Origin: Bettongia penicillata ogilbyi | Lineage: Eukaryota > Chordata > Mammalia > Diprotodontia > Potoroidae | Reading direction: 5' to 3' | Length of the DNA stretch: 64,000 bases | NCBI GenBank assembly: GCA_023548195.1 | Contig: JAJHZJ010000252.1 | Location: 2,549,395-2,613,394 of the forward strand | In this document: in pieces, positions 36,258 to 47,580 of the stretch | Position numbering within the stretch: position 1 is the stretch's first letter | How the letters are laid out: every line of letters begins with the position of its first letter | The notes under the pieces: model-generated | What the model saw: only the letters and a program-made list of their open reading frames with translations | Database searches by the model: none | What the model was told of the DNA's origin: nothing | Translations under genes and position numbers: made by a program

Positions 36258-36432
36258 CTCTAGACTCAGTGATCAAGCCTATGCATTGAGTAATGTGGAA
36301 TAGTTAGTGGATTTCAAAGGAAAGGTAGCATAGTATATAACGTTATGGGAGGCTTTCATAATGAGACACCACTCAGCTCTGGTCTACTGCTTGGCTAAGC
36401 ATGGTTTGATAGTTCTGACCTTTAAGAGACTC

Positions 36433-36574
36433 AAGGGGGCAGGCAGTTAGATGACACAGTAGATGGAGCACAGGCCCTGGAGTCAGGAAGACCCAAGTTC
36501 AAATATGACTTCAGCTGTGTGACCCTGGGCAAGTCACTTAACCATAATTGCCTCCAAAAAAGGGGGAGGGGAAG
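36433..36574 (+). mobile_element. MAR1 SINE with target duplication
   Basis: 'gggggcaggcagttagatga', 'ggccctggagtcaggaagac' and 'gctgtgtgaccctgggcaag' mark the SINE, truncated after the core and ending in an A/G-rich tail. AGAGACTC occurs at 36425-36432 and 36575-36582 as an 8-bp target duplication. Confidence 0.88.
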
Positions 36575-36749
36575 AGAGACTCTAGGAAACCTCTTTAGCA
36601 CTGAATCTGGAGTCAGTTCTGATCTGAAGAAAGGTCAAAAAGACCATTCAACTGGGGTCAGGATTTTCTGAAAAGTGTTGTCATGGAAATAGTGAATTGT
36701 AGTCTAGATTTTATCGAAGTCCTGTTCCACCTAAGAGAAGAATTAAGGG

Positions 36750-36915
36750 ATAAAAGGACCATCAAGCTAAAAATAGGAAGGACCTTTCATTTACCAATGA
36801 AAAATGAGTCCCAGGGAAGTTAAATGACTTTATCCAAAGTTACAAAGAGTAAGCATCAGAAGTCAGATTTGAACCAAGATCCTCTGATTCTGAAGTCAGT
36901 ATTTATTCCACTGTA
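36750..36915 (-). mobile_element. MIR-family SINE, antisense
   Basis: 'gaaaaatgagtcccagggaa', 'gttaaatgactttatccaaa' and 'cctctgattctgaagtcagt' follow antisense MIR. Confidence 0.65.
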
Positions 36916-37087
36916 ACAAAAAAATGAAAGGAATACTTGATTCAGAGCTTTACATAGCATGGTTTGAGCAGTCTTTCTTTTTTACTTTGCAAAATAGTTT
37001 TTTAAATTAACATTCATTTAAAAAAATTAATCTGTCACTTCCACTACCCCTTCATTGAACAAATTTCAAAAACAAGAAAAAGCCCTC

Positions 37088-37365
37088 AATACATAGTTAA
37101 TAAACATTTATTAAGCTGCTGCTTCATACTAGGCACCATGCCAAGCACTGGAGATACAAAAACAGGGCAAAAGACAATTCTTGTCCTCAAGGAGCTTCAT
37201 CTAGTCTATTAGAAGAAGTAATATGCTAACAAGACATATACAGGATAAATTGGAAATACTTGGCAGAGGTTTAAAGCACTAGGGAATCGGGAGAAGCTTT
37301 TTGTAGTAGGGACTTGAAGGAAGCCAGAGTTTGAAGCCAGGAGATGGAGATGGGGAAGGAGTGAT
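37088..37365 (-). mobile_element. L2 LINE 3' end, antisense
   Basis: 'aataaacatttattaagctg', 'cttgtcctcaaggagcttca', 'tatacaggataaattggaaa' and 'gggacttgaaggaagccaga' are a good antisense L2 match. Confidence 0.8.
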
Positions 37366-37468
37366 TTCCATACATGACAAGACAGCTTATGAAGATCCCT
37401 GAGGATGGATATGGAATGTCACAGCTGCACAATGCAGTAAAACAAATTCCCATATTAGCCATGTCATT

Positions 37469-37470
<2 letters not shown>

Positions 37471-37504
<34 letters not shown>
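37471..37504. repeat. (AC)n microsatellite
   Basis: Perfect AC dinucleotide run within the L1 fragment. Confidence 0.95.
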
Positions 37505-37507
<3 letters not shown>

Positions 37508-38689
37508 CTGCCTTTTAAGTGCATCACTTCTTTGTAAGGAGGTGATTGGACCTTCATTCCTTTACATTTGTGGCTTATCACTGTGTTGATCAGAATTGTG
37601 AAGTTTTTCAAAGTTGCTTTTCCCTAGAATGTTACTGTAGAAATTGTTCTCTAGTTCTGCCCACTTAGCTCTACATCAGTTCATGGAGGTCTCTTTCCAG
37701 TTCCCTCTGAAATTGTCTATTTCATCACTTATGGTGGCCCAATATTATTCACTTAACACATCACAATTTGTTTAGTCACTCCTTAGTAGGAGAATAGCCC
37801 TTTAGTTCCAATATTTCTTTTCCAGGAAAAGGGCTACTACAAATGTTTTTGAACCCAAATCTTTTTTCTCTTTAACTTTTTTGGGAGTGAAGGTCTAGTA
37901 GTTGTACAGTTGAGTCAAGGAGTATACACAGTTGGTTAACTTTCTAGGCACAGTTCCAAATGAATGGTATCCCTTCTGCAGTGAGATATATTGGAAAGAA
38001 CACTTTTGATTGGGAAGGGAATGAAAGTGATAATAAGTGCCTGACAATGCATTTATACTCAACTATTCCTGACTCCAGGCCCAGCACTCCATTCGCTGAA
38101 TCAATTCCAACATGGCCTCATGTCGGTCACCTCACCATTTTCAGCCTCAGTTTCCCCATATGGAAAATGAAAGGGTTGGTTAGATGATGTTCAAGTCCCT
38201 TCCAGTTCCCAAAAGGTTATAGTTCTGTCATTTCTTGGAGGTCCAATGTAATAGGATCAGATTTCCTGATCCTGACGCAGCTGCCCTCCTCCCATCTGAC
38301 TGGTCTTTGCTTCCTTCTTTCCTCATGTAGTCTTATATAGCATCATATAGTCTTAGCTTCTCAGACTTGGTGGGTTCCCAAGACCACTTGAGTTGCTCTA
38401 CCCTGATGACAGCCTGACCATTTGAATTTCCAGATGGAGACAAGTCCAAAGAAGCTAAGAGCTGCTCTATCTTTGTTGCATTTCATTGTAACAAAGGCAA
38501 AATGAAGATTCTTCTTTGTTAAATGTTCAGTGACTTAAAAGCACTTTATTTCATCCTAACAACGAGTCTGAGCTGAGAGGCCACTGGCTTTTTAGGGCTG
38601 TGCCTATGCCCAGAAACATTTTCTGTATAAGAAATGCTACTCCCTTTTCTGAGTCTCCTCCCTCTTTGCCCCTTATACACACGTTTTAA

Positions 38690-38830
38690 AGCAGTTCTAT
38701 TATTATAGATTTCGTCTCTATAGGTTTGCAAAGCTCTTTCTTTACAACAGTGCTAGGTAGTTGAAAGGGCAAGTGTTCTTATTCTCATTTACAGATGAGG
38801 AAAATGAACCCCAGGGACAGTAAGATGCTT
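38690..38830 (-). mobile_element. MIR-family SINE, antisense
   Basis: 'ttcatttacagatgaggaaa'-like text ('tctcatttacagatgaggaa') and 'cttgcctagggtcatacatt' identify it. Confidence 0.65.
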
Positions 38831-38869
38831 GCCTAGGGTCATACATTTGGTATGGAGCATCATGGAATT

Positions 38870-38970
38870 TTAGGATTTGAGCTTGGGAATAGCCTTTAGA
38901 GGTCATCTAGTTCAAGTCTTTTATTATAAATGAGGAAACCTAAGTATGGGCAAGTGACTTACCACCAGAA
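38870..38970 (-). mobile_element. MIR-family fragment, antisense
   Basis: 'agaggtcatctagttcaagt' and 'gaggaaacctaagtatgggc' with 'aagtgacttaccaccagaat' suggest a short worn copy. Confidence 0.5.
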
Positions 38971-39039
38971 TGAAAAATCTAGATTTCTTACCTTTATTAT
39001 ACCCATCTGCTATATAAGACTGAGGAAAGAAGCATAATA

Positions 39040-39170
39040 TTGGACTTGAGATGGGAAGGCCTGGGCTCCAAGCAGGGTTTCATCCCTTAATAGCTGTGTG
39101 ACTGAGTAATTCATATCATTCTTTGAGGTTAAGTTTCCTCATCTGTAAAATGGGGATAATTCAATTCTAC
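39040..39170 (+). mobile_element. MIR-family SINE
   Basis: 'taatagctgtgtgactgagt' and 'ttcctcatctgtaaaatggg' are diagnostic for MIR. Confidence 0.75.
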
Positions 39171-39537
39171 CAAGATTGACTGAGCACCTACTATAAGCAA
39201 GAAATTCTGCTAGGCAATGGGAAAGGGTCTAACTTGACAACAGTAATTAAATTAAATATGCTTGATATTCAGGCCACTCTAGAGTCCCTTTCAATTTAAC
39301 ATCAAGAAGGAAAACAGAGCAAGAGGAAGTTCCTTTCAGAGGCTCAGTGCCAGAAGGGTCAAAGACTCTTAATGAGTTTTCTGGAGAAAGTAAAGGCATT
39401 CCTGAGTCAAGAGGGAAGTACCAGGTATTCGGCATTAAGTTTCTTTGGAGCATTGATTGATTATAAACTGACCTAGCGCTGCTTCCAGGGATACCAGTCA
39501 TGATGTGAAAAAGACAGAGTAGGATACCCCACTGCAT

Positions 39538-39660
39538 TGTGGCATAGCAGAAAAAGTACAGGATTAAAAGTCAAGGGTTGGATACAAATTCTGGCTCTTC
39601 TACTTGCTATCTAAATGACTGAAGTGACTTCATTTTTTTGACACTTGATCTCCCTATCTT
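39538..39660 (+). mobile_element. MIR-family SINE
   Basis: 'gtggcatagcagaaaaagta' and 'attctggctcttctacttgc' follow the MIR head and core. Confidence 0.6.
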
Positions 39661-40074
39661 GACCAGGCTGAAAATGCATTGGTCACTCAGAAGACCCATT
39701 ACAGATCACTGTGGGAGCTTTGACCTGCTCCATTTCAACCTTCCTTGGGTTGTGTTGGTGGTTCCTTTCTCCCAGGGTATCACTATACTGGTTCCAGACT
39801 TAGTGTGGGACATCAGATCTTCTCTAGTCCACTACAGTTCAGAGTTCCTGAATTCAAAGTTATCTACTGCCTTCAGCCTCCTCAGGAACAGAGATTATAG
39901 AAATTAAGATCCTTTCTAGTTCTAAATCTATGAAAGTATGATAGTTAGAGAAATAACTGAAGGAATGAAGACTAGCCAAGCCAACTAAATGATACTAAAG
40001 TTGTTAATTCAACCAAGCTTTTTTCAGTTTATAAGGGGACCCAAAGAAACATGGCTAGAAAGTACAGCTGTTTA

Positions 40075-40325
40075 AATAATGTACAAGCTACAATGAACTC
40101 TGCTTTTCCTAGACTCGGAGATGAAGACCCAAGTTTGAGCTCTATTTCTGACACTAGCTGTGTAAGTTCCTATGAACAAGTCACTTAAATGTGTCTCGGC
40201 TTCGGTTTCACTTCTAAGTCTTCGTCTCAGAAAGAGCATCGTGATGCTCGTACTCCCCTTATCACAGGGTTTTTGTGAGTGAGGCAAGCCTTTTAGTTGC
40301 TCCATAAATGCATGCTGAATTCAAC
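40075..40325 (+). mobile_element. MIR-family SINE
   Basis: 'agtttgagctctatttctga', 'cactagctgtgtaagttcct' and 'gaacaagtcacttaaatgtg' with a tail 'tgctccataaatgcatgctg'. Confidence 0.65.
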
Positions 40326-41149
40326 TGAATGGGAGCCAAGTTCAGAGGGGAGAGTCCCTGTGTGACAAGACTGAGGTCCTAGTTCAGGACGGAGTGTCTT
40401 TATTTCCTCTAATTTGCTTTTCTCTCAGAACCTTCCAACCGGGACTGCAGAACATGGGAGGAATTTCTGCTGTTTCATATTTCCTTCCCATCCAGCTGCA
40501 TTTCTATAATAGGAACAATGGAGCACTGGCCGATCCTGCTCTGCTGGCTTATCTGCTCCCAGTTCTGGTGCCTTAGCCCCACTGAATCTATAATTTGGAG
40601 TATCCCCTCAGCTCTCCACACGTACCTAGTGCTCTCTTCTCCTTTCCTCTATGTATCTTTTTCTCTTGGAAAAAATCCAGAACCCTGGCCCCAATGGGTT
40701 CTTAACATTTTCACAACGTTGAACATCTCAACCTAAAAATTATAGAGGCCACCTATGCGGTGTGAAAAATCAGGAATCAAACGATTTCCTTTTTCATTTC
40801 TTCCTGCGCGGCTTCCATTACCCCAAATCAGACTACAGAAGGTCTCGGCAGGTTTGACGCAAAAGCTTTCCTATGGAGTGGGGAGCGAATGGTCCTAATT
40901 GTGTCCTTCCTGACCAGGTATACCTCTAGAAGGAACAAGGCCTGCTGTCAGACCCCCAGAATTTTACAGTTAGGACTAATAGTGATGACAATGAGTTACC
41001 TTTTTACATACCCTAAAATTCCAAAGGACCCTGGAATAGGAGGCAACTCAGTGACAGCTCGGTTGCCTCCATTTTGGAGGGCATCTGGGATGGATTAAGA
41101 CACCTCTCTCTGCTCCTTTCCTCCTCTATATTGGACTGTTCACTTAATC
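40326..41149. other. unannotated stretch
   Basis: Mixed composition, no assigned repeat and no defensible exon. Open frames at 40394-40576 and 40518-40736 lack known domains. Confidence 0.4.
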
Positions 41150-41265
41150 TCAGTTCCACTACTAACACTGACTCCAACTCCTATAAATTTGCTTGTACCA
41201 ACACATGGTCTAGGACATAGTAAGCGCTCGATAATTATTTGTCAAATTGAATTAAACTGATTACA
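41150..41265 (+). mobile_element. L2 LINE tail fragment
   Basis: 'ggtctaggacatagtaagcg' followed by 'ctcgataattatttgtcaaa' is an L2 3' end. Confidence 0.65.
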
Positions 41266-42149
41266 CATTGAGGCCAACAGAAGAGGGAATATTTTTGACA
41301 GTGCTGTGTCCATCTCTCCCTATATATCCTTTACATCTTATTTCTCTTCCCCCTTACCACTCCCAACTCCACCCCAGAAGCTGTTTCCCTGCACAGCTGT
41401 CATTTACACATGTGGTTGTACCACTCTGGTAAAGGCCACCCATGACAGTCCTCAGGAAATTGAAGGGCTATGTTTTCTCCTAGTAGTAAATCTCTGACTT
41501 TGCTCATGCAGTTACTTAGACAAGTAGAAGACACAGCTGCAAATACGTCCAACTTGGGATAGAAGAGTGGCTGTGAATAAGAATAAATGGTATCTAACCA
41601 GAGATGTTGGAAGAGGTCAATTACCATATTGTTTGCAGTCTCTGAAGTATATGCAAGCACAGCTTGAAGGAGGTGTCACTGATGGAGGGAGGACGGCAAA
41701 GGGTTTGCAAAGCCAACACCAGTTTCCCTGAGTTTTAATGCTTATGGGAAATCTGGCATCATTTCTCTGAAAGCTCTTGTTTGTGTGTGTATATAAATAA
41801 AAGGATGAACATATAATGTATATGTACATCTTTATATCCCAAAGAATTCCAGTGGGCTTTACCGATGTAAACTCATCTCCCAACTCTCTGAGTCAGCGCT
41901 CTCCCTTATAAGCATTTGCAGAAGGAACACTGAAATCATTCTCAATGGCCCTTCCCCAGACAGCAGGGAAGCAGGTCAAACATGCTGTTTTCCATTTTAT
42001 AGATTTATGCAGAATAAGAATTTGCCCAGCGACCTCAGGGAGGCGTAACGATGAGGTATGAGTATTTCCAATCTCTATACCATATTCGCTGTGTATTGCT
42101 AAGTCCCCAGAAGACAGTTTTTTAAGTCTTTAAAGAGAAAGTTAGCAAG
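41266..42149. other. unannotated stretch
   Basis: No gene or transposon assigned. Confidence 0.4.
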
Positions 42150-42560
42150 TGTTTACAGAATCACGTAATGACCAAGTTGGAAGGGACAGTGCAGGCTTTC
42201 AGCTTGTATGTATCTGAACAAGACAATTCCTGCAAATTCATATATACCTGAAGACCTCCAATGGGGAGGGCAGGGGGAGCCCCATTACTCCTCAGTGCCG
42301 TCCTTTCAATTTTTGGTTTGCTGTAATTGTTAGGATGTTTCCTTATATTGAACACAACTTAGACCCCTGCTTCTAGTTCTTTTGGGGTCAGATCTCTCTC
42401 CCAGATACCGTCCATCAAGTGCTTGAAGGGTTCCATCTAACTTCTCCAAGTTAGTCTTCATTTCACCCCCCAATCCTTCAGCTGACCCTCCTGTGGCATG
42501 ATCTTGAGCATATTCTCATCATACTATTGGGATTCTCTCTAACCCACAGTGTTTTGTGCC
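42150..42560 (-). mobile_element. CR1/L3 LINE 3' region, antisense
   Basis: 'gaccaagttggaagggacag', 'gaagacctccaatggggagg', 'aattgttaggatgtttcctt', 'gcttctagttcttttggggt' and 'tcagctgaccctcctgtggc' follow the CR1/L3 3' region. It is one of the longest recognisable copies of this family in the window. Confidence 0.7.
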
Positions 42561-42949
42561 CCACAGAATGGCTGCAGCTTAGGACCGGGAATGAGTAAGG
42601 TTGGAGAGCACAGACCAGATATAATAATCATTATATTCTTAACCATAATAACATACAGCAGAGTGGTTGTCAGTAATCAGTATGGTGTTCCCCAAACTAA
42701 GACTGGATCACAAATCCAGGATTTGTGGGTGGTTAAGTGTGAAGCTGCGAATTTGTCTGAAAGCTCTGAGCATGCTTATTCTGAGGTGCAAATTGCTTGA
42801 CTGAAAATAGTTTTAAATCCCCCTACTCTAGGGGTAGAGATCTAGGCATTAGTAGTTGTGAACTGAATACTGGGGGTGTGGAACTAAATGCCACAAAGAT
42901 ATGGCTTCGACTATGATCCAGGGCTAACTACACATTCATCCACTTGAAA

Positions 42950-43440
42950 GTCTCCCAAGGTTGTAGGAGACGTTCAATGCCCACTATATATAAGGAACTC
43001 TGTGTGGTGCTTTGGGGGTGATAGAATGATGTATGAGCCCTTACCGTCAAACTTGCCATTCAGCTGAGAAGACTGAAAAATAAACAAGTTAAAGAACTCC
43101 CTCAAACAATGAAACATCACAAAGCAGTTCATTATTAGTTGCCAAATTGGTAATGCAAAAAATACCCTAATCAGAGTAAGCAGAGATCACTGAGGGATGA
43201 GAGAAGATGCTGAATCTGGAAGGATAGATAGGATTTGAATAGCTGGAGAGGGGCATGAATGAAGGCTATTCCAAAATGTCAGACTAGCAAACACTGTTTC
43301 AGAGGACCACAGGTGGGTCATTTTGATTTACAAAGTGGGAATATTAGACATAAGGCTGGAAGTCAATGGAGAACTTCAGTGCCAGGGGAAGAAAGATGTC
43401 TGGATTTTCATTTTCCAAATAGTAGAAAATACTGAGAGTT
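42950..43440 (-). mobile_element. probable CR1-clade LINE, antisense
   Basis: 'ttcaatgcccactatatata', 'aggatttgaatagctggaga' and 'gaaggctattccaaaatgtc' resemble the antisense coding part of L2/L3 ('ggatttgaacaggcagaga', 'gggcattccaggca'). Family assignment uncertain. Confidence 0.4.
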
Positions 43441-43449
43441 TTCAGGCAG

Positions 43450-43660
43450 TGTTTTAAATCAACAGGTATTTATTGAATGCTGACTACGTAGTCAGCATGG
43501 TATTATCTTGTAAGAAATACAAAAAGAAGTAGTCTATTCAACAAACATTTATAAGCACGTGAGCTTCACATGGGTTTAAATTTTTCTTTGTGTCCTAGGT
43601 GTCTGACACAGTACATGACAAAGTGGGTGTTTAATAAATACTAATTGATAGGTGTCAACT
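43450..43660 (-). mobile_element. L2 LINE fragments
   Basis: 'caacaggtatttattgaatg' and 'caacaaacatttataagcac' are antisense L2 starts, while 'gtgtttaataaatactaatt' is a sense tail. At least two small pieces lie together. Confidence 0.5.
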
Positions 43661-43674
43661 ATGTGCAAGGCAGA

Positions 43675-43800
43675 GAGATAGCATGTCATAATAGATATTG
43701 GGCTGGCCTTGGAGTCAGGAATTTTTGGGTTCAAGTCTTGACTCTGACATAAACTGGTTATATGACCCTTGGGCAAGTCATGTAACCAGTTCCTCCAGGA
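43675..43800 (+). mobile_element. MAR1-type SINE
   Basis: 'gctggccttggagtcaggaa', 'ggttcaagtcttgactctga' and 'cccttgggcaagtcatgtaa' identify a diverged copy. Confidence 0.7.
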
Positions 43801-43814
43801 TAGTTTTCAGTGTC

Positions 43815-43990
43815 TCTGAATTTTTTTTTTTTTGATTCTGATAACTTGTTTCATATAGTTGGTGTTCTTATCAATCCTGTGGATTTTATTTTATGCATTT
43901 AAAAACATTCTGAGTAGGATTTTGAAGGCTTCATCAGACTGCCAAAGGGGTCCAACATACAAAAAGAGTGAAAAACTCCTTCTCTATGAT
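43815..43990. mobile_element. DNA transposon-like element, partial
   Basis: 'caatcctgtggattttattt', 'tatgcatttaaaaacattct' and 'cttcatcagactgccaaagg' match the right-hand part of the element at 32690-32900. Confidence 0.5.
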
Positions 43991-44099
43991 TATAATTATA
44001 AACAAGTTTGCAAATCTGCCCTGGTAGTTTCTCTATATACCAGGAGTTCCTCAAGTTAATGAAATCACAGATCGGGACATCGTCTCCCCACCAAAATGT

Positions 44100-45300
44100 T
44101 CAGAGCACTGTGCTAGGTAGTGATGACAGATAAGAAGTGACACAAATCTCTGGCTTCAAGGAGGTTACATCATTAAAGGAAAGATGAGCAGTGTACACAG
44201 ACAAGTGTAACAGAATGCAATGTCAGAGGAGAAATGGAGAGATCTGGACAATGTGCTCTAGGAATCTGAAGCGGGGGAAACACTTCCAGAGGCCTGAATC
44301 AGAGATCAGGGAAGCTACCACAGCAGAAGTGAGATATAAACTAAGACTTGAAGAAAGAGAAGACTATTTAAAGTAATAGCAGAGGAAGGAGTGTGTTTCT
44401 AGGTATCGGGGATGACCTGCTCAAATGTACAAAGACTGAAGAGTGATAGTGGTTCCCACACAGGGTGGCCCATTCCCCTAGGAAGTTTAGCACTCATTCC
44501 ACATAGAATTTGGGGCTTAAGGCAAGTCCCCTTGGACCTAATAAAATTTATGCCCAAGAAAAGAAACCAGAAGGTTGAGATCCTTAGGGTGCCAGTGTAG
44601 AGATGAATGCACTGCAGAGAGAAACAAACCAGTTTGGGTTGGTAAGATAAGATACAGAGACATCAATCTCTGGAGATGGAGCAAATTTCCCTTCACCCCA
44701 CCCCAGCATGTCAGGATCCTGTGGCCAAACCCTGTTCAGACTGCACTAGTTATAACTTTGGGAATTGGGAAGACCATATCATTCTGCATTAGTAAAAAAT
44801 ATTTTGGTAGCTATGTAAAGAATGGGTTAGAGAAAAGAGAGAAGACCAATGGGAGACAATTATAGTAGTACAAGTCATGATAATATGAGAGGAGAAGAAA
44901 AGACAGATGAGAGATATTTTGGAGACAGAGTCCACTGAGCTTGGGAATGGACTGAATTTGGGAAGAGGGGTCAATGGAAGATGGAACAGTCAAGCATGAC
45001 TCCAGAGTTTCCCCAGACTAGGTTTTGGTACCACAAATAGATAAAAGAAAAGGGAAGGAGAAGTAGATGTAAAGGAGAAGATAAAATGTTCTGTTTCAGA
45101 TTTGTTGACTTCGAGGTTGATTTGGTGGGATGTACAGCAGGTGTCCATAGTAAGTTGGAAAGGTAGACTACTTGGCAAGGTAAAGAGCCATGTTGAGAGC
45201 GGGATGTTTATTAAGGTTTGGATAGATAAGGCCTGGAAAACCAGGAAGAGATATAGCAGTCCATAGGACAACCATTCTTCCTTACTGAGACCCATCAATG
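44100..45300 (-). mobile_element. CR1-clade LINE (L2/L3), antisense, with ORF2 remnant
   Basis: About 1.2 kb of antisense CR1-clade LINE: 'cagagcactgtgctaggtag', 'atattttggagacagagtcc', 'gcatgactccagagtttccc', 'gttctgtttcagatttgttg', 'gtgtccatagtaagttggaa'. The minus-strand frame at 44990-45298 still reads INLEVNKSETEHFIF, which resembles the conserved LNLxKTExLIF part of the ORF2 protein after the polymerase palm. The frame is broken beyond this. Confidence 0.65.
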
Positions 45301-45930
45301 TAGGCTTGTAAAATTTCCCCCAGAATTCCTCACTTCATTTTCTAAAGACAGAGGGAGTGGAAACTGTGGGCTAATATATGGGTTAATGTATTACCTACCT
45401 CTAGGATAGGTGCTTAAGGTCTAGTTACCTGCTATACTGCGTGTATTCTGTTTCCTTCCCCCTCGTCTCCACTTTGGATATTTATACGAGTGAAATCAGG
45501 TTAAAAGGAATATCAAAGCTAACTTGAAGGGGAAGGAAAGTCTATATGGGGCACAGCTTTAGGCTAGAGATGGAGAGGGACATGTGGAGACAGAAATGAC
45601 AGTCCCACCCAATGTGCCTTGTAACTAGTATGTGTGGGTTTAGACTCTTTGTATAGGGGTCTCCAAATTTTTTTTTTTTTTGCACCAATTGACAGAATGA
45701 CCACTTTCCTCCCTTTTTGCCATTTTCTCAGTGCCTTGGGGAAGATCTGCTGATGAGGATTCTGTTCAGAGCTACCACTGAGAAATAGAGGAATTTTCAC
45801 AGTTGCAATCGTTACTTCCTACCACTTTTAAAAAAATATCTGAGTTATCATTTGGCCTCCTGGGCCCTTTTTACCTTTCTTCCCAAATCCTTTAACCCTT
45901 TTAAAATTAAGAATAGGAACTCACTTCTAA
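45301..45930. other. unannotated stretch with poly-T
   Basis: Contains a T14 run at about 45668-45681. No gene assigned. Confidence 0.4.
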
Positions 45931-45934
45931 AACA

Positions 45935-46140
45935 TAGTGAGGTTTACAAAGTGCTTTTCCCACAACACATGTGTGGGGTAAGTAGTATAAGAATACTTGC
46001 TTCCATTTCAAAGATAGGAAAAACTGAGGGTCAGAAAGGAGAATGGTTTGCACCGTGCTGGAAATCTAGCAAGCATGAGAGCTGGGACTCAAGCTCAGAT
46101 TCTCTGACTCTAAATCCACAACTCTTTCCACCAGACCCTT
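45935..46140 (-). mobile_element. MIR-family SINE, antisense
   Basis: 'gaggtttacaaagtgctttt', 'aaactgagggtcagaaagg' and 'attctctgactctaaatcca' follow antisense MIR. Confidence 0.7.
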
Positions 46141-46329
46141 CAGGCCCAGGAGCTGCTTTTCCTTGGCCTTTGGGAAAGTAACCAAGTAAACATTTGAATT
46201 GCTGTCAAATACCTTCTAGGCTTCTCTCCAGTGGCTGAGCATCTTTCATAATGGGAGAAAAGAAGAATGGAGTAGTTTACAAAGAAAGGGGATGAGGTGG
46301 GGGTGGAGGGAGGCAGGGAGGAAGTAGGA

Positions 46330-46385
46330 GAAGAAACCTTGCATATGGTAAGAGTTCAATAAATATTTGTTGGTTAGATTGACTG
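46330..46385 (+). mobile_element. L2 LINE tail
   Basis: 'gtaagagttcaataaatatt' then 'tgttggttagattgactgac' is the very end of an L2. Confidence 0.6.
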
Positions 46386-46624
46386 ACCTCCTCCCTCTAT
46401 ACATTGGTGATTGGAAACCCAAACCTTCTTCAGGACCACCAAGTCTTCTCTACTCAATATTCTGTTACCAAGTGGTGAGGATAATAAGAGGCAGCTGTCT
46501 CTATGTCTTTCTTAGAAGAATCCCTTATCATTGTATTACTACCATGTCTTCTCTCCTTGCCTGTCGATGGAGAGTTGAGAAGACCCAGAGAGAGGTGACA
46601 AAGTTGTCATCACTAAAAGCTGAG

Positions 46625-46855
46625 CGCAATAAAGATAATAACTATTCACATTTATATAGCACTTTGTAAAGTGCTTTCATTACCACAAGCCTGTGAGCTA
46701 GGTAGTGGGGGATATTATCTCCATTTTACACATAAGGAAAACTGAGGCTGTCAGAGATTTGCTGATACATACCCACACAGCCAGAAAGTGTCTGAAGCAG
46801 AATGGGGTCTCTTCATACAAGGTCCAGCACTACGCCCATTAGGCTGTCCTTCCTC
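46625..46855 (-). mobile_element. MIR-family SINE, antisense
   Basis: 'tagcactttgtaaagtgctt', 'atctccattttacacataag', 'gaaaactgaggctgtcagag' and 'ggtccagcactacgccca' are in order. Confidence 0.8.
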
Positions 46856-47329
46856 TCATAATAAAATCAATCTATGGCGTGGCTAGAAAAGTACTCAAGA
46901 TTATTAGAAAAATGGTCAAAGTAGAAATGAAGTACTAGGAAATCTCAATCCTGCCTGTCAGGTAGGAACAAAACAAAAATAATTCCTAATCCCACCCTCT
47001 GAGGTCTGAAACAGCTTTGGTGGTTAACGAAGATAAGCCCCTTTACTCGCTGGTAAAAAGAAAATATTCCTGTGATTAAAAAAGAGCAATTCTAGTTTGG
47101 AGACTTAGATTAAAACTTGACCATGGTCTAATTTGTCAAGAGCAATGAAGTATTTCTTTATTGATTACCAGTTTATTATTGTCTGGCCCCAGGCAACACT
47201 CCCAAGGTGTTATTTTCATTTTTTCCCTCAGTGCCTTTCTACTGCCCTTCCCTACCCAGGAGTGCATTTATTTCACTCACATCTGGCCTCATCCAAAGCA
47301 CCCAAGCTTCACAATTTTCTCTTGACCCT
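46856..47329. other. unannotated stretch
   Basis: No assigned repeat. The 100-codon frame at 47133-47435 has no known domain and runs into the CR1 copy that follows. Confidence 0.4.
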
Positions 47330-47580
47330 TGAGGTCAGGGCTAGCAGAAATGAGCAGAAATTGCAGAAGAGCAAGGTTAGGCTTGATTATAAGGAGAAAC
47401 TTTGTAACGGTCAAAGCTGTCCAAAAGTGGAGTGAATTTCCTCTGGAGATAATGAGTTTCTTTTAACTCGAGGTCTTTACATAGAACATATATGACCACT
47501 TGTTGAGGATATCATTGAAAGGATTCTGGATCAAAATCCATTTTAGCTCTGAGATTGTGTCTCTCTATCTTCTTAGCAAA
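47330..47580 (+). mobile_element. CR1/L3 LINE 3' region, sense
   Basis: 'ggcttgattataaggagaaa', 'gctgtccaaaagtggagtga', 'atttcctctggagataatga' and 'tatgaccacttgttgaggat' match the CR1/L3 3' region in the sense direction. Confidence 0.7.

Larger units (their letters stand above)
36975..37970 (-). mobile_element. marsupial L1 3' region, antisense, interrupted
   Basis: L1-like antisense sequence at about 36975-37085 ('cccttcattgaacaaatttc') resumes at 37420 ('aaaacaaattcccatattag', 'gttctctagttctgcccact', 'caatatttcttttccaggaa', 'gagtcaaggagtatacacag'). The intervening piece is L2. The resumption point fits the order seen in the uninterrupted L1 copy at 28450. Confidence 0.65.

Noticed and set aside
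45655..45715. Possible hAT end (AGGGGTCTCCAAATTTT)
   Set aside because: Single end next to a poly-T run; no partner terminus found.
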